This document shows positions 11,037 to 22,447 of a DNA stretch of 64,000 nt, one piece after another (position 1 is the stretch's first letter; each line of letters opens with the position of its first letter). The notes under the pieces were generated by a model. It was not told the DNA's origin, made no database searches, and saw only the letters and a program-made list of their open reading frames with translations. The stretch is from NCBI GenBank assembly GCA_011800155.1, contig CM022374.1, positions 2,170,001 to 2,234,000 on the forward strand, given 5' to 3'. This stretch comes from Flammulina velutipes. Its lineage: Eukaryota; Basidiomycota; Agaricomycetes; Agaricales; Physalacriaceae. Position numbers and translations under genes: made by a program.

Positions 11037-11577
11037 ATGTTCGCCGCTAACGATGTACGTACGGATGCACTTGCTGATTTGTATGCTCTACTCACTGTGT
11101 CTCTTTTTTTCTACCCAGATGAAGGACGACTCAATGCAATGTGTATAGGCGAGGTCGGGAGGAAATTTCTCGAGGTGCCTCTCGTTCATCTCTTTTTTCC
11201 CCTCGACTAACCTTGATTGCTGTCTCATCTCCAGGGCCAACACTTCCGTTTATTTCGCCTGACTCGCTCGCAATTATACCTTCGCCTCCGGCACGCGTCC
11301 CCGTCACTGACACAACCGCACCCATGGGCATTCCAAGTATTTGACAACCCGCATCCGGTGCAGCGTTGGACATATCATGTAAGGTGAGCAGTATACTCTG
11401 TTCCACTTTCCTTGCACTAACGACGCTTCGTAGTGGGACTTGCTCAGCGTTCGCGGACGGTGTACATTCCAATGGGAAATGGGTGTACACGACGTGGTAA
11501 AGGACCGGGCGACTGAGGGAGGTGCAGTAGATGGCGGGTACAGTATCGGTATTTACCTGGTATATAGCTCTGTATAA
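11037..11577 (+). CDS. Small unrecognised protein, four exons
   Basis: Exons 11037-11058, 11119-11174, 11235-11378 and 11434-11577 join exactly in phase (22+56, then 144 and 144 nt). The introns have good donors and acceptors (GTACGG..CCCAG, GTGCCT..CTAAC..CTCCAG, GTAAGG..CTAAC..GTAG). The predicted product is 121 aa: MFAANDVHEGRLNAMCIG, FRLFRLTRSQLYLRLRHAS, HPWAFQVFDNPHPVQRW and VRGRCTFQWEMGVHDVV. No domain is recognised. A 150-codon antisense ORF covers the same region but is broken relative to these introns and is treated as a shadow. A real gene is likely; the first exon is the least certain part. Confidence 0.55.
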
Positions 11578-11874
11578 TGTCATGTCGTAGTACTTAGCTA
11601 GTAATAATAATGTCTGATTTGTATTTTCAATGATTGAATGACGTGAAATGTGGCGCTGTACTGCTGAATACCGGTATCCATTAAATTGGATGGCATGGTG
11701 TCCAGATATGCTTTCCAGCTGGCGGCCACATACGAGCTGGTAACCAGGCCTCTAATATTCCGTTTTCGCATGGAATCCAGCTGGAACTGATATGTGTAAT
11801 TGATGCGATCGGTACGTATTCCCGATATCAAATAAATGTGTGACCCACGTTGGGCCACTTTTACGGTGTATCCA
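11578..11874. other. Intergenic, nothing seen
   Basis: AT-rich sequence with only short ORFs, directly abutting the second fold-back element. Confidence 0.4.
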
Positions 11875-12870
11875 TACTATCCTGTGCCCGGGTATGGTTT
11901 TTCACCCTGATGTGGTTATTTAATTAGTGTAGCCTCAACGAGTACTGGTATCGACTTCGGTCTTTTTGCGAATTCAAAGTACTAATAGTGCTCTATAACA
12001 AGTTCAAATATCTAAGGAAACGAGGGAGACGAAGCTCTTCCAGCGCGCGATGAAGGTGATCATGGATTGATGGGACACGTTTCCAGCTTTATATCTTGGG
12101 AGCGACGTCCGGTAAAAATCTGGGACTCTCAGTACCGATAGAAGATATGTATACAATGGTACTTCACTCATAATCTGAAGGAACAACCTGTGGATGAGCT
12201 ATGTAGACACTAAAAGGTGCTCGAAGAGCCGCTTGGTCACACTGTGTCACGAATTGCCGTTTGCGCCAGTGATGCTACTGATGCCGCAATCGGACAGGAA
12301 AATCTTCGACACAAGGATCAGCAGAAATTACTATTATTTTGCTTGGGAATCAATGGTGTCCATCAATATAAGCATGAGGTAGGGAAAAAACGTAGCAACT
12401 GTAAGATTTTGAACTAAGTCAACGAGTCAATGATAAGGCAAATCACTGACATCACACATAATGCCGCAGCGGCTGTTTGCCGGAAATCGGCATTTCAGGG
12501 TTTGTCACGCTGAGACGCATTTGAGCACCTTTTAGTGTCTACATAGCTCATCCGCAGGCTGTTCCTTCATATTATAAGTGAAGTAACATTGTATACATAT
12601 CTTCTATCGGTACTGAGAGTCCCAGATTTTTACCGGACGTCGCTCCCAAGATATAAAGCTGGAAACGTGTCCCATCAATCCATGATCACCTTCATCGCGC
12701 GCTGGAAGAGCTTCGTCTCCCTCGTTTCCTTAGATATTTGAACTTGTTATAGAGCACTATTAGTACTTTGAATTCGCAAAAAGACCGAAGTCGATACCAG
12801 TACTCGTTGAGGCTACACTAATTAAATAACCACATCAGGGTGAAAAACCATACCCGGGCACAGGATAGTA
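11875..12870. mobile_element. Fold-back / long-TIR element, copy 2
   Basis: Arm 11875-12222 is the near-perfect reverse complement of 12523-12870 (348 bp each) around a 300-bp central segment. The ends read TA-CTATCCTGTGCCCGG and the complement followed by TA. Aligning by eye with copy 1, the outer 45 bp share CTATC.TG, TATGGTT/CATGGTT, TCACCC and TGTGGTTA at corresponding positions. The two elements therefore belong to one family despite diverged interiors. The small ORF in the arm (12004-12186) is duplicated with the arm and is probably not a gene. No transposase is seen in the loop. It ends about 130 bp upstream of the FunK1 start at 12999, so it could affect that promoter. Confidence 0.85.
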
Positions 12871-12937
12871 AAATAACACACAAACTTGACAAAGGTCGGG
12901 GTCGCGCAGCCCGCTGACAAAGCAATGCGGACACGAC

Positions 12938-12943
12938 CACGTG
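12938..12943. promoter_or_regulatory. CACGTG element in FunK1 promoter, shared with the inverted paralogue
   Basis: A CACGTG palindrome lies 56 nt upstream of the FunK1 start, inside the longer string GACACGACCACGTGC. The same string occurs upstream of the inverted paralogue at about 25328-25342. GCTGACAAAGCAA is also shared nearby. CACGTG is the classic E-box bound by bHLH factors; actual regulation is inference. Confidence 0.4.
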
Positions 12944-12998
12944 CACATTGTTACTTGTCCTCTTACCGTCACTGCAGTATTCGTTTGCCACTCAAGCC

Positions 12999-15651
12999 AT
13001 GTCAATTCTGGACTTTGATGCTCTATCACTGCTTTTCGACCACTACATGTCGACAGACCGCTCTCTTCTTGGTACACTGCCACCCTCTCGGCCTGAGAAT
13101 GGCGCACCTTTCGGCTTTGCACGACATACGAATACTGATGACGAGCCACTCAAGACACACGAACCTACCCAGCAATACGCGAGAACAGTTTATGCTCGAA
13201 CAGTTGGCGATACCGACTTCAGTCTCAAGAGCTCAGACAGTCACCCGATGGATCCAGACCTCTCACTAGACCCAAAGTACCAATGTACGGAAAATGAACG
13301 ACTTCTTCTGCGAGACATCGAGCGTCACAAGGTCTTCGTTGATATCGAAGATTTCATGCACTCTGTCCTTCTCATTCCGAAAGATTGGAGAATCGAGTAT
13401 GGTTCCCTTGTCGAATATGTCCGCAATGATAGAGGTTTCATAACATCGCTGAGGAAGTATCTTCGATTTTGTGGTAGAGGTAATATTGCAGATGTAGACC
13501 TCAGACCCGGATTTCTCATTCCCGCCGCACAATTATTGGCTTCTCGCTCGGAAAACGACCGGTTTATTCCTCGAACGAACCCATTGGACGACTCGAAATG
13601 GGCTCAACTTCTTAAGGCTGGTGAAAGGGAACACCTCAATTGCACATTGGTCGACGGGAGATCTGGAAAGCGGATTAAAGATAGACATGGTGCGTGGTTT
13701 CTAGCCCCATCACTCACAATAACTCAACGTCATTTTTGAATAGGCAATGACCCTGCTGAGGCGCACCGGAAACCCGGACGTAAACGATATTACTCTCGCC
13801 ACCACAAGATACCCATCCACCAGAGGAAGCGCAAAGCTGAGGAAGAGATTCACAGAGACGCAAAAAGGCAGAAAGTCCAGTCAGCTCCCGTTGAACAAAC
13901 CCTCGTGTCGGTCTGGAGCATGAGAGTGCCGCCTATCGTTCTACCAGAAACCGAAGATAATGGATACTCTGACCCCTCCAAAAGCAAGGAGAACGCCCAA
14001 GCAACGATGCTTCAAGTGGTTCGCTATCTGGTCGAAAAGTTCTCTGCATCTGCCCTTCGCTCCCACGTCACTGCGGGCCTCGTTGATCGTGACCGCATTC
14101 AGCTATTTCACGCCAACCATTCCGTCCTCCTCATATCGCGTGCCATCAGCCTAAAAGAGAACGAAGACCTCGATATGTTCATCGCCATCCTTATCGGTAT
14201 CCACAAGATGACTCTCCATCAGCTTGGTGTCGTCGACAAACATCGCGAATTTCTCTCGGACAACAACTATAATGGCGAACGCCCGGGCGAGGGAGTAGAA
14301 CAAAGCCACACGAAGAGGCACGACGACAACAGCATGACTCTCCGCCAAAAGGTTCCCGGAAAGAAACCCATTGTCATCGACCTCGACGGTGTCCTCAATC
14401 GTGAAACTTCCATCATTGGTCGCTCGACCTCCACTCTGTACGGTACCTCGGCTGAGTGGCCTGGGGTGAACCTGGTCATCAAGATCAGTTTTCCTAGCGC
14501 TGGGCGTGTGTCGGAAGAGACATTCCTTAACGCAGCCACGGATAAGGCGAAAGAGTTTGCGAAGGATGGAGAGAGGTACTGGGTGTTGGACCATCTTCCC
14601 CGACTCTTGCACGCAGAGACGGTGGAATTGGACGAAGTCGAGGAGAACATCAAGGAGCTCTGCACGACGCGCGAATATGTTGGAGGGAAAAAGTCCTCTT
14701 ATGACGAGCGACGTCGTCGCATTCTAGTCTATGAGATGCTGAACCCATTGGAGACGTTAACCACAGCGAAGGACGTTGCTCAGGTGTTTGTGGATATATT
14801 GGCTAGTAAGTTTCTCTACGTATTGGTCTTTGTCGCTCTTCTGATTTTATTTTTCTACAGCTCACAAGTGGCTTTACGACCATCCCAGAATCCTCCACCG
14901 CGACATCAGCATGGATAACGTTATGTACCGCATCGGTGCTGATGGAACAATATATGGTGTTTTGAACGATTTCGACCTTTCATCGTTCCGAGATGCTATC
15001 GAGACGTCGACTTCTGTCCAGCGCACTGGTACCCCTCCGTTCATGGCCATGGATGTCTTGGAGGATCTGCAATATCACTATTACCGCCATGACTTAGAGT
15101 CTATTTTCTACGTGATGTTGGTCATCGCTAGCCGCTACGAGTTACAACTGCCGAGCTGCATCGTAACGAATCCTCCCTTTCTTCCTCGGCACATCGTTCT
15201 ACAGGCTTGGGGCCAACTCCCTCTCGCTGAATGGTTTGACTGCGAGTATACCTACGAAGCGCTCGCAAGCCACAAGGCTGCTTTCCTCAAAGACGGACAA
15301 ATACCCTTGACAGGTTCTTTTGAATGTCTCAGGCCCTGGTTGACTGACATGCTACAAGCACTCAACGAAGGACTCTCGGCACAATATGCTCATCAAAATA
15401 AAGTGACCAGATACGAAAGATTCAAAGCGACCCATCCAGGTGCTGCCGAAGAAGAGGAGATGCTGTTTCCTGACGAACTCTGTCCCCCGGTCCGACCCAC
15501 TGTTCTTCCACCTCCTCCTTTCAACGATCGTACCCTCGACGACCACGTTACATTCAAAATCTTCGTCAGGCCAGCGGTACGGGTTGTACGTGGTCTAGGT
15601 AGCAAGTTACGATTTCGTTACAATGGTCCTGAGTTTGTCGCAGGAGATTAA
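12999..15651 (+). CDS. Fungal-type protein kinase (FunK1), copy A
   Basis: Exons 12999-13689, 13744-14805 and 14861-15651 give 847 aa. The start MSILDFDALS matches the start of copy B (MALLDFDALS). The N-terminal region carries the conserved HKVFVDIEDFMHSVLL segment. A basic linker follows (RKRKAEEEIHRDAKRQK, a possible nuclear localisation signal), then the kinase domain: IKISFPSAGRVSEETFLNA (nucleotide-binding lobe), HPRILHRDISMDNVMYR (HRD catalytic loop with Asn) and LNDFDLSSF (DFD in place of DFG). TGTPPFMAMDVL and YRHDLESIFYVML are typical C-lobe motifs of FunK1 (PF17667). All key residues appear intact, so it may be active, although no substrate is known for the family. It lies just downstream of a fold-back element. 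Exon 2 is exactly 1062 nt in both A and B. Confidence 0.93.
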
Positions 15652-16328
15652 GGAGCTTGTGCTCCAATGGCCGCCTATTACTGTTATGCGCGTTATGTAT
15701 ATGTTGTTATAATCAACAACCATGTATCTTTCTGTAGCTACTGTATCAGTGTATGCGATCTATTCAAAAAGACTACAAAACGCGCATCGGGATCAGCCAG
15801 GCCTCGTCGTCACGTAGCCAGGTCATAGGTTAGTTACGTTCTCCCAATTTACCTGGGACACTCGACAGCTAATTGCTAAGCGCTTTTATTTCGCTTCCTC
15901 TTCATCTCTTTCATAAGACGATTAATGCAAGAAATACAAAAGGTCCGACCACTAAGTGTGGCGTGCTAATCCGAATTCAAATATCTTACAGGCAGTTCTA
16001 GTGCTGTTTTTGTTTACCTGTTGTCTTGCCAATGGATACTTTACTGTCTTGAAGAAAAGAGATTTTCGTCCAGTGTTCGCTGTGCTTGTTAATGGTACTA
16101 CTATTGTGAGACACGAGCAGTTAAGTTCGTTGGCCGTTCTAGTAGCGAGAAGAAACTGTGAGGAGAGCAATGTGAGCTATAAATGAGAGAGCCAACAATT
16201 GAGCCATCACGTCGATTCAATTCAGAATCACTGATCAGCTCACGGTTACACTAGCCGTGCCAGTGTGGGGTGGTGAGTGACGAAAAAGGCAATTGTCTGA
16301 ATTAGCACTTTGAACTCGTACCACCATC
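15652..16328. other. Intergenic between FunK1 A and ERG24
   Basis: A 77-codon frame at 15956-16186 has one hydrophobic stretch but no supporting feature and is not called. The last 130 bp form the ERG24 upstream region. Confidence 0.4.
16265..16274 (-). promoter_or_regulatory. Sterol-response-element-like site upstream of ERG24
   Basis: The minus strand reads ACCACCCCAC, one mismatch from the classical SRE-1 ATCACCCCAC bound by SREBP-type factors. It is 55-64 nt upstream of the ERG24 start. Fungal SREBPs regulate sterol genes including C-14 reductases (established). That this site is used is inference, and a 9/10 match can arise by chance. Confidence 0.3.
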
Positions 16329-17892
16329 ATGTCCAAGACAGTGAGCAAAGAGCTCAACCCTCGAACGACTCATTATGAATTCTTTGGACCTCCTGGAGCA
16401 CTGTTCGTTACGGTTTCCGTGCCCATCTTCAGCTATTTGCTGTACTTTGGATGCTCCGAAGAAACAGGAGGATGTCCGCCGCCTCTCGCCACGCTGCCAG
16501 ACCGCGCCGTACTCGCTCTTTCCAGCTTAGATTGGTGGAAAAGCCTTTGGGACACCGAAGCATCTCTCCTTTACCTTGGTTGGTACGCGTTTTGCGTAGT
16601 GGCGTGGGCTATCTTGCCTGGAGACAAGGTTGAAGGTGTTACTCTTCGAACGGGAGGAAAGAAACAGTACAAGATCAATGGTGCGTCGCGCTTTGTATTT
16701 CTCAAAGCAACTACTGACGAAGAATATCTGCAGCTTTCTCTACATTCCTACTGGCACTCGGTATTGCCTTTGGCGTCATCCAGCGATATGGTCCTCAGTC
16801 GTTCACCATTATCTACGAAAAATGGGTCGGACTCCTCACTGCATCCCTTCTTATGTCCCTTTTCCAAGGCATTGCCGTGTACGCCTTGTCGTTCCAAAAG
16901 GGCAAACTATTAGCTCTTGGAGGTAATTCTGGTAACTTCATATACGACGTGAGTGCTACGTTTCGTCAACTCTGAACATACTCTGACGGCGTTTGCCTTC
17001 AGTTCTTCATTGGCCGAGAACTTAACCCGTCCATCGGGTCCTTTGATATCAAATCTTTCAATGAACTGCGCCCCGGTCTTATCCTCTGGACGCTCATTGA
17101 TATCAGCATGGTCTGCGAGCAAGCCACGCGTCGTGGTGGTCTCACCAAAGTCACCGATTCGCTGTGGCTAGTGTTCATTTTCCAATTCTTCTACGTTGCC
17201 GATTCTCTTTATAACGAGGTGGGTGGATAACCTCATGCCTGACGCGTGTCCATACTAACGCAAATCCTAGCCTGCTATCCTCACCACGATGGATATCACG
17301 ACAGACGGATTCGGCTTCATGCTTTCAGTTGGAGACTTGGCTTGGGTTCCATTCACCTACAGTCTCCAGGCCCGATATCTCGTCTTCAATCAGAAGGAGC
17401 TGGGCCCCGTCGTCACTGCTCTCATCCTCCTGGCGAACGCGACCGGCTACTACATTTTCCGCTCTTCGAATGGAGAGAAGAATGATTTCCGCAATGGAAA
17501 GAATCCCAAGAGTAAGTCGATCTTGAGGATCAATGAACTTTACTGACGTGTGAATAGACCTCACTTATTTTACGACGGCATCTGGGTCCAAACTTCTCAC
17601 ATCCGGCTGGTGGGGTTGGTTGCAGCACCCAAATTATCTGGGGGATCTCATAATGGCGTTGGCGTGGTCACTCCCGACAGGCTTCGAGACACCGATCACC
17701 TATTTCTATGTTAGCTACTTTTTGGTACTACTTCTTCATCGTCAAACTCGCGACGATGAGAACTGCCAGAAGAAGTACGTCACTATTAATCGCTTCTGTT
17801 TCTTTTTGACTAATCGCGCTTGTAGGTATGGTGAGGATTGGAAGAAGTACAAAAAGATGGTACCATACAAGATCTTTCCTTATGTTTATTGA
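16329..17892 (+). CDS. ERG24: Delta(14)-sterol reductase
   Basis: Six exons: 16329-16680, 16734-16948, 17003-17218, 17271-17511, 17558-17774 and 17826-17892, about 435 aa. The N-terminus [17 protein letters not shown] is diagnostic of C-14 sterol reductases. [25 protein letters not shown] and [19 protein letters not shown] match the ERG4/ERG24 signatures, and the C-terminus ends [15 protein letters not shown]. It is a multi-pass ER membrane enzyme that reduces the C14=C15 double bond with NADPH after CYP51 action in ergosterol synthesis. The signature usually has Arg before HPNYLGD (RHPNYLGD); here it is Gln ([10 protein letters not shown]), which deserves checking. It is single-copy here, between two inverted FunK1 genes. 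Confidence 0.95.
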
Positions 17893-18460
17893 ACTTGGGC
17901 TTGTTGATTCTCTCTCATGTATGCTACTTGTGGACAATTATCTCTTTCGCTGAAAGTGTACTTAATCTGACCTTCGTCTGAACCCAGTCGCCAATATTGT
18001 ATGTCAGGGAATGTTGAAACCTCCGAACGGAGATGGGTAATTAACTCAATTATATGGATCAAAGAAGATTGACGCGAGCCCGATCTCACTCCGTCAACCT
18101 GCAGGCTGCGAGCTCCTACCCTACCTTCACATGGCCCGAAAGAATGTGATAGACATAGTCTAACCTACTCCATTTGCGTTGGAAGAATTGTTGATGTACT
18201 TTCGCGAGGGAATCAAATCTGTGGAACAAGAATTTCCTTTTTCGTCACTCACCGCCACGTAACTTACAAGGATCTGATGCACAGATCTCCTGTCAGCGAC
18301 GGGCCTTGCCCTCATTCCGCCTGTCAGACGAGGCTGATGATGCGGCCTCATATATTCACGGCCTCCCCTAAAATTAATTATGATCCCTCCTGTTCTTTTC
18401 CAAGATTGTATCCCTGATCGATACACGTTTTGTCCTTCTTCTTCTTGAAACCGTACGTTC
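17893..18460. other. Intergenic, nothing seen
   Basis: No credible ORF. It contains the divergence-poor spacer between ERG24 and the Ser/Pro-rich gene. Confidence 0.4.
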
Positions 18461-19626
18461 ATGGCGACTCTGGCTCAGCGACTAAATGAACTCGCCACTG
18501 CGAATACGGATGGCCTCCTCTTGTCTGTTCTCTTGCGCCCTGCTATCTCCTATCAGCTATACTGACATTGTGCACTAGTGATGAAGAATACCGTCTACTT
18601 CGACAAGATGTGTTCGAAAGATACTCTGGGAATACGCCCGCGACGACAGGTCGCACTCGTGGTGAGTCCTGCCCCATCCCCTTCGTATTGTCTAACTTTC
18701 CGTTATATGTTATAGGCCTCTCCTCCTCGTCCTCTTCATTCCCCACATCCCCCAAAGTGATATTCCAGCCACTCACTCCCCCATCTGTATCACGAGCACC
18801 TTCACCTTCACCCTCCCCCTCACGGCCGCCTTCCACCCCTCGCAAGCCGGTCCGCAGCCTCACAAACCTCATACGACGCGCAACCAGCAGTAGACCAAAG
18901 AAAGAGCCGCCTCTTCCCCCAACACCCAACACCCTCAAGCGCGCGTTCAAGCTCTCTCGGAAGCGAAGCATCGATCGAGACCGAGACCGAGACCGAGACC
19001 ATGACCATAACCGGGACGCCACATCCATCCGAACATCATCCTCCGCCGGAAACTCCGCCCGCACCAGTGGGAATACCACCATCTTCTCCCCGCCCACCAG
19101 TCCCACTCGGATGCCCACCACCACCAGCAGCGCCATCATGGGGGACGACATATTCGAGGACGGCGGCCTCAGCACCACCAAAGAGCTCCGCCAATTCATC
19201 AAGCAAGTCGAAGAGGAAGGGAAACGCGTCGTACAGGCATTCAACGAGCTGGAGCAGAGCGCCGCTTTGCGCATTGACGGCCCAAAACCAGAGTGGCTCC
19301 TTCCGAATGCGCACGTCGTGTCCCATACGAGAAAGTCCGTCTCGAGAAATTCTTCGCCGTCGCCTTTACCACGGCGGAAACGAAAGAGCTCGTTGTCTGA
19401 GTCGTCTTTGTCCTCGCAGGGGACGTCCATGTTCTCTGGCCGTCCGAGTTACTCGAGTACGGGACACCTTCCCCTGGCGGCTGGGGTTAGTATGGACATC
19501 GATTCTGATATGGCTAATATACAAAAGCGCAAGGCGGATGTCATGGGGAGATACGAGGCGCGGCTGGAGTACCTTCGTGCTAGGTTAAAGGGCGCTGAGT
19601 TGCATGAAAAATTGCTCAAGAAGTGA
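18461..19626 (+). CDS. Ser/Pro-rich protein of unknown function
   Basis: Exons 18461-18522, 18579-18661 and 18716-19626. The start MATLAQRLNELATANTDGLL joins to DEEYRLLRQDVFERY, a recurring N-terminal helix pair in agaricomycete hypothetical proteins. The second intron (54 nt, CTAAC branch) is a multiple of three, so the unspliced frame also stays open. The middle is low-complexity Ser/Pro/Arg sequence with an RD-repeat (18970-19000). The C-terminus returns to helical sequence (TTKELRQFIKQVEEEGKR; MANIQKRKADVMGRYEARL; YLRARLKGAELHEKLLKK), probably a coiled coil. About 350 aa. The helical ends and a disordered, likely phosphorylated centre suggest an adaptor role, which is inference. No named domain is recognised. 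Confidence 0.75.
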
Positions 19627-19840
19627 GTGGCACCATTCACTGCAGTCTACCATCATACGGTAAGTTACATATTAATGCGCCCATAATATCTACTGTAATA
19701 TATTTCAAATGTAACATAGTCGCATAACACACGATGCTTCCAAGAATAGTGCCAGATAGAGACCCATGTATTTAGCCAACACTCTACACATTAATACCAT
19801 TAAAAATAAGCAACGAGTGTACATTACAATTCCGCATCCT

Positions 19841-22218
19841 TCAAGGCGCTTGCTTTCCGAGCACTTCGACAGCAGCGCGCGCCTTCATATGTAGAGCATT
19901 CTATAACATCGTCAGTTTTTGTCGTACACAACAGCAAGGACACGAACCTCTAGTGAGTACCGTCCCTTTCGGCCGCTTGGTCCAACCTCGAGGTATTTTC
20001 CAGAGAGAACCAAGTCGAACTGTTCATGCGCCTCCTTTGTGCGTAACTGACACGCATAAAGACGGCCCAATTCGTAATCTAAGCTCAAACGTTGGTCACC
20101 TGGTAATGTGTGTGTTGCCAAAAAGGACCTACGAGCGTAGTATACCAAATGATGGTCCCATTCAATGTCTGGACCGTGCTCAAAGACAGCCTTCAGCGAT
20201 TTTTCAGCTTTATGCGCAGCGTCGGTCGTAGAGAGAGTAGCATCCGATATTGTAGGACTGGATGTTGCGGCGTCAGTATCCTTCAGGAAATCGTGAGCAA
20301 ACATTTTCACGAGGCTTTGAAAAGGCCGTACTGGATACGCAATAAACCGCAGACACACGCCCTCCAGGAAGCGTACCAGACATACGTCGTCCCAATAGCC
20401 CTGTCTTGATCGCGAGGGACCTCCCGATGATTCGAGCTCTTTCGACGCGCCATCTACCTCCACAATCATTTGCGCCAATACATCTCTAGGGGCATGTGCG
20501 ATAGCCAAAAACCAGTATGCCATCTCCAACGCAGGAAGAACAAGATGGTTCCCTGTGTAACCCATAAATACTAGCCATAAATGAAACCAAAAGAGAGCTA
20601 CCTTGGATGATAAACTTCCGAGCTTTGCGAGCTACAAGCTTCTCCAAGGGTATGGATTTGCCTTTACAAATGGTCAGAATTGCACACATCGCATACTAGG
20701 GATCACAAACCTGCTATCTTTTGCCTCAAGTCGGGTACGGTCTTGATCAGCGCTATTGCTTTCTCCAACTCGACCTTGCCTTGCTCTCCTTTCCGCCTAT
20801 TGATGTCCCACAAGGAAGCTGCGTATCCGTATGCATATACCGCCTTGCTCCATCCGCCACCGTGATGCAACAGTCTCCATTCCTCAAGTGACTTTTCCAC
20901 ATCAAAGAGGGCGAGGTAGGCGATTGCTCTCTCCCAATAGGAGATGGCTGCAAGCCTGGCAAACTGCTTGTGTGCCTCCTTGCCCTCTCCGCTAGGAGCG
21001 GATTCCATCTGAAGGAGGACTTCCAGCGCTGTTTGATGGAGAGCAATAGCATCAGCAGGTCTGCTTTGTAACAGAGCCATACGACCCCGGGCGAATAGGA
21101 AAAATACACCGCGTGGGTAGCGCTTAGCGTAGTACTTGATTATACGGGATGCTGCTGGCATAGAAACGCCGACGGTGGTGAAGGAGGAGAGGACTAGGTG
21201 GAAGGAAAGGAGGACAATGTCACATATTGGACGACGGATGCCTTCCGAGTGCTTGTCAATGAGGGGCGGCGAGGAGTCATCGTCGGGGGCTCTGCCTCCC
21301 CAGCCACCGGCACGCTGAAGCACGTCAAGCGCCTCGGCACGACTCGCATGGTAGCCAAAGAGTTCCACGAGGCTTACTAGCTTCCCAGGCAGAAGGGACA
21401 GGATGAGGGTACTCACGCCATACCCGAGATAAACCCCCGTGCGAAAGTGGGCGTCTAAAGATGGGTCCTCGGATTCGTTGGGGTGGGAGTGTGACCAGGC
21501 AGCGTCGGAGGATTGAATGAAGCTGTATAGAGAGCGGTAGATAGCAATTGTCGTGCGCATATTGAGCCTGCATATACGTTAGCAATGATAACAGAGAGTA
21601 CAGCACACTTACGCTTCCTTGATGAATGCCATCCAGTCCCCAGAATACACGACACCTAACATAGCCTTTTCAGACAGAGATTCAGCGTAGATGAGCTCGG
21701 CGTGGCGCTCTACTGGTGTCATTCCACGAATCCAGGAGACGCCACTGCCCTCGCCACCCGTGAACGCAGAAGTTAGCGAGCTCGTCAGTCCCGACAGTCG
21801 CGACGTGAGGCCAGCCTTGCGTCGGTGTAACTGTGCAACATGGGCGCCGCATTTGGTGTGTCCAATGGCAGAAAGAATGTCGACGTCCGCATAGGTCATG
21901 AATGCCTTGACGCACTGAATCAGTCCGTGGCCTGTCGAGAGATACAGCCGCTCCCTATCAAAGTCATGATCCCGACGCCGTGTACAACGTCGGCACTCAC
22001 TTTTCTGGGTCGCTCTCTTCGCAGTATTTCTCGCTTTCGACCATGTACGAAGTAAGAAAGAGGTCGAGCGCATAGATGACCGCTGGAAGATCTTTGAGGG
22101 CCATTTCGTGCGAGTACGGCTGGGCAATTGGCGGAGGCGTCTGGTCGCCAACGTCGCGCGTCTTCTCGTCGAGAGCATGGCCGTTGGGCGTCGGTGCAGC
22201 GCGGGAGTCGTTGGCCAT
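19841..22218 (-). CDS. IML2: IML2/TTC39-type TPR protein
   Basis: Six exons on the minus strand: 22001-22218, 21613-21954, 20711-21567, 20602-20661, 19948-20552 and 19841-19900, 713 aa. The start is MANDSRAAPTPNG. Family landmarks are LPAVIYALDLFLTSYM, FMTYADVDILSAIGHTK, YLGYGVSTLILSLLPGK, YPRGVFFLFARGRMALL and the TPR-like HLVLPALEMAYWFLAIA. This matches the outer-membrane/lipid-droplet protein family Iml2/TTC39 (PF10300). Yeast Iml2 is involved in clearance of inclusion bodies with sterol-linked lipid droplets. Proximity to ERG24 is probably coincidental. The last exon (..HMKARAAVEVLGKQAP) is only 60 nt but joins in phase. Confidence 0.9.
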
Positions 22219-22447
22219 CGCAAAAGTCAGGGGTAGGCAACGTCGTGGAAAGAGACTGAAATAATTATAGTGTTTCCGGCAAGATTGCCGTAACACGATC
22301 GCATAAAGCAAGGTGTCGTTGTGAGGCGTCGGCTTATTCCGATGGCATATATTTCATACAGTAGCTACATAAGACATAGAAGATACATAGTCAAGAACAT
22401 ATAAACAAGAGTAGTTCGTATAACAATAAATAGGTGTGGTCGCGTCC

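Noticed and set aside
11131..11583. 150-codon minus-strand ORF
   Set aside because: The plus strand has four exons with good splice sites that join in phase across the same region; the antisense frame has no features.
12004..12186. 60-codon ORF within the fold-back element arm
   Set aside because: It is present in both arms as mirror images and is explained by the inverted repeat rather than by a gene.
15956..16186. Plus-strand 77-codon ORF with one hydrophobic segment
   Set aside because: No recognisable family, no neighbouring splice structure, and its length is within chance expectation.
18543..19430. 295-codon minus-strand ORF opposite the Ser/Pro-rich gene
   Set aside because: It mirrors low-complexity codons of the plus-strand gene, whose exons and start are better supported.
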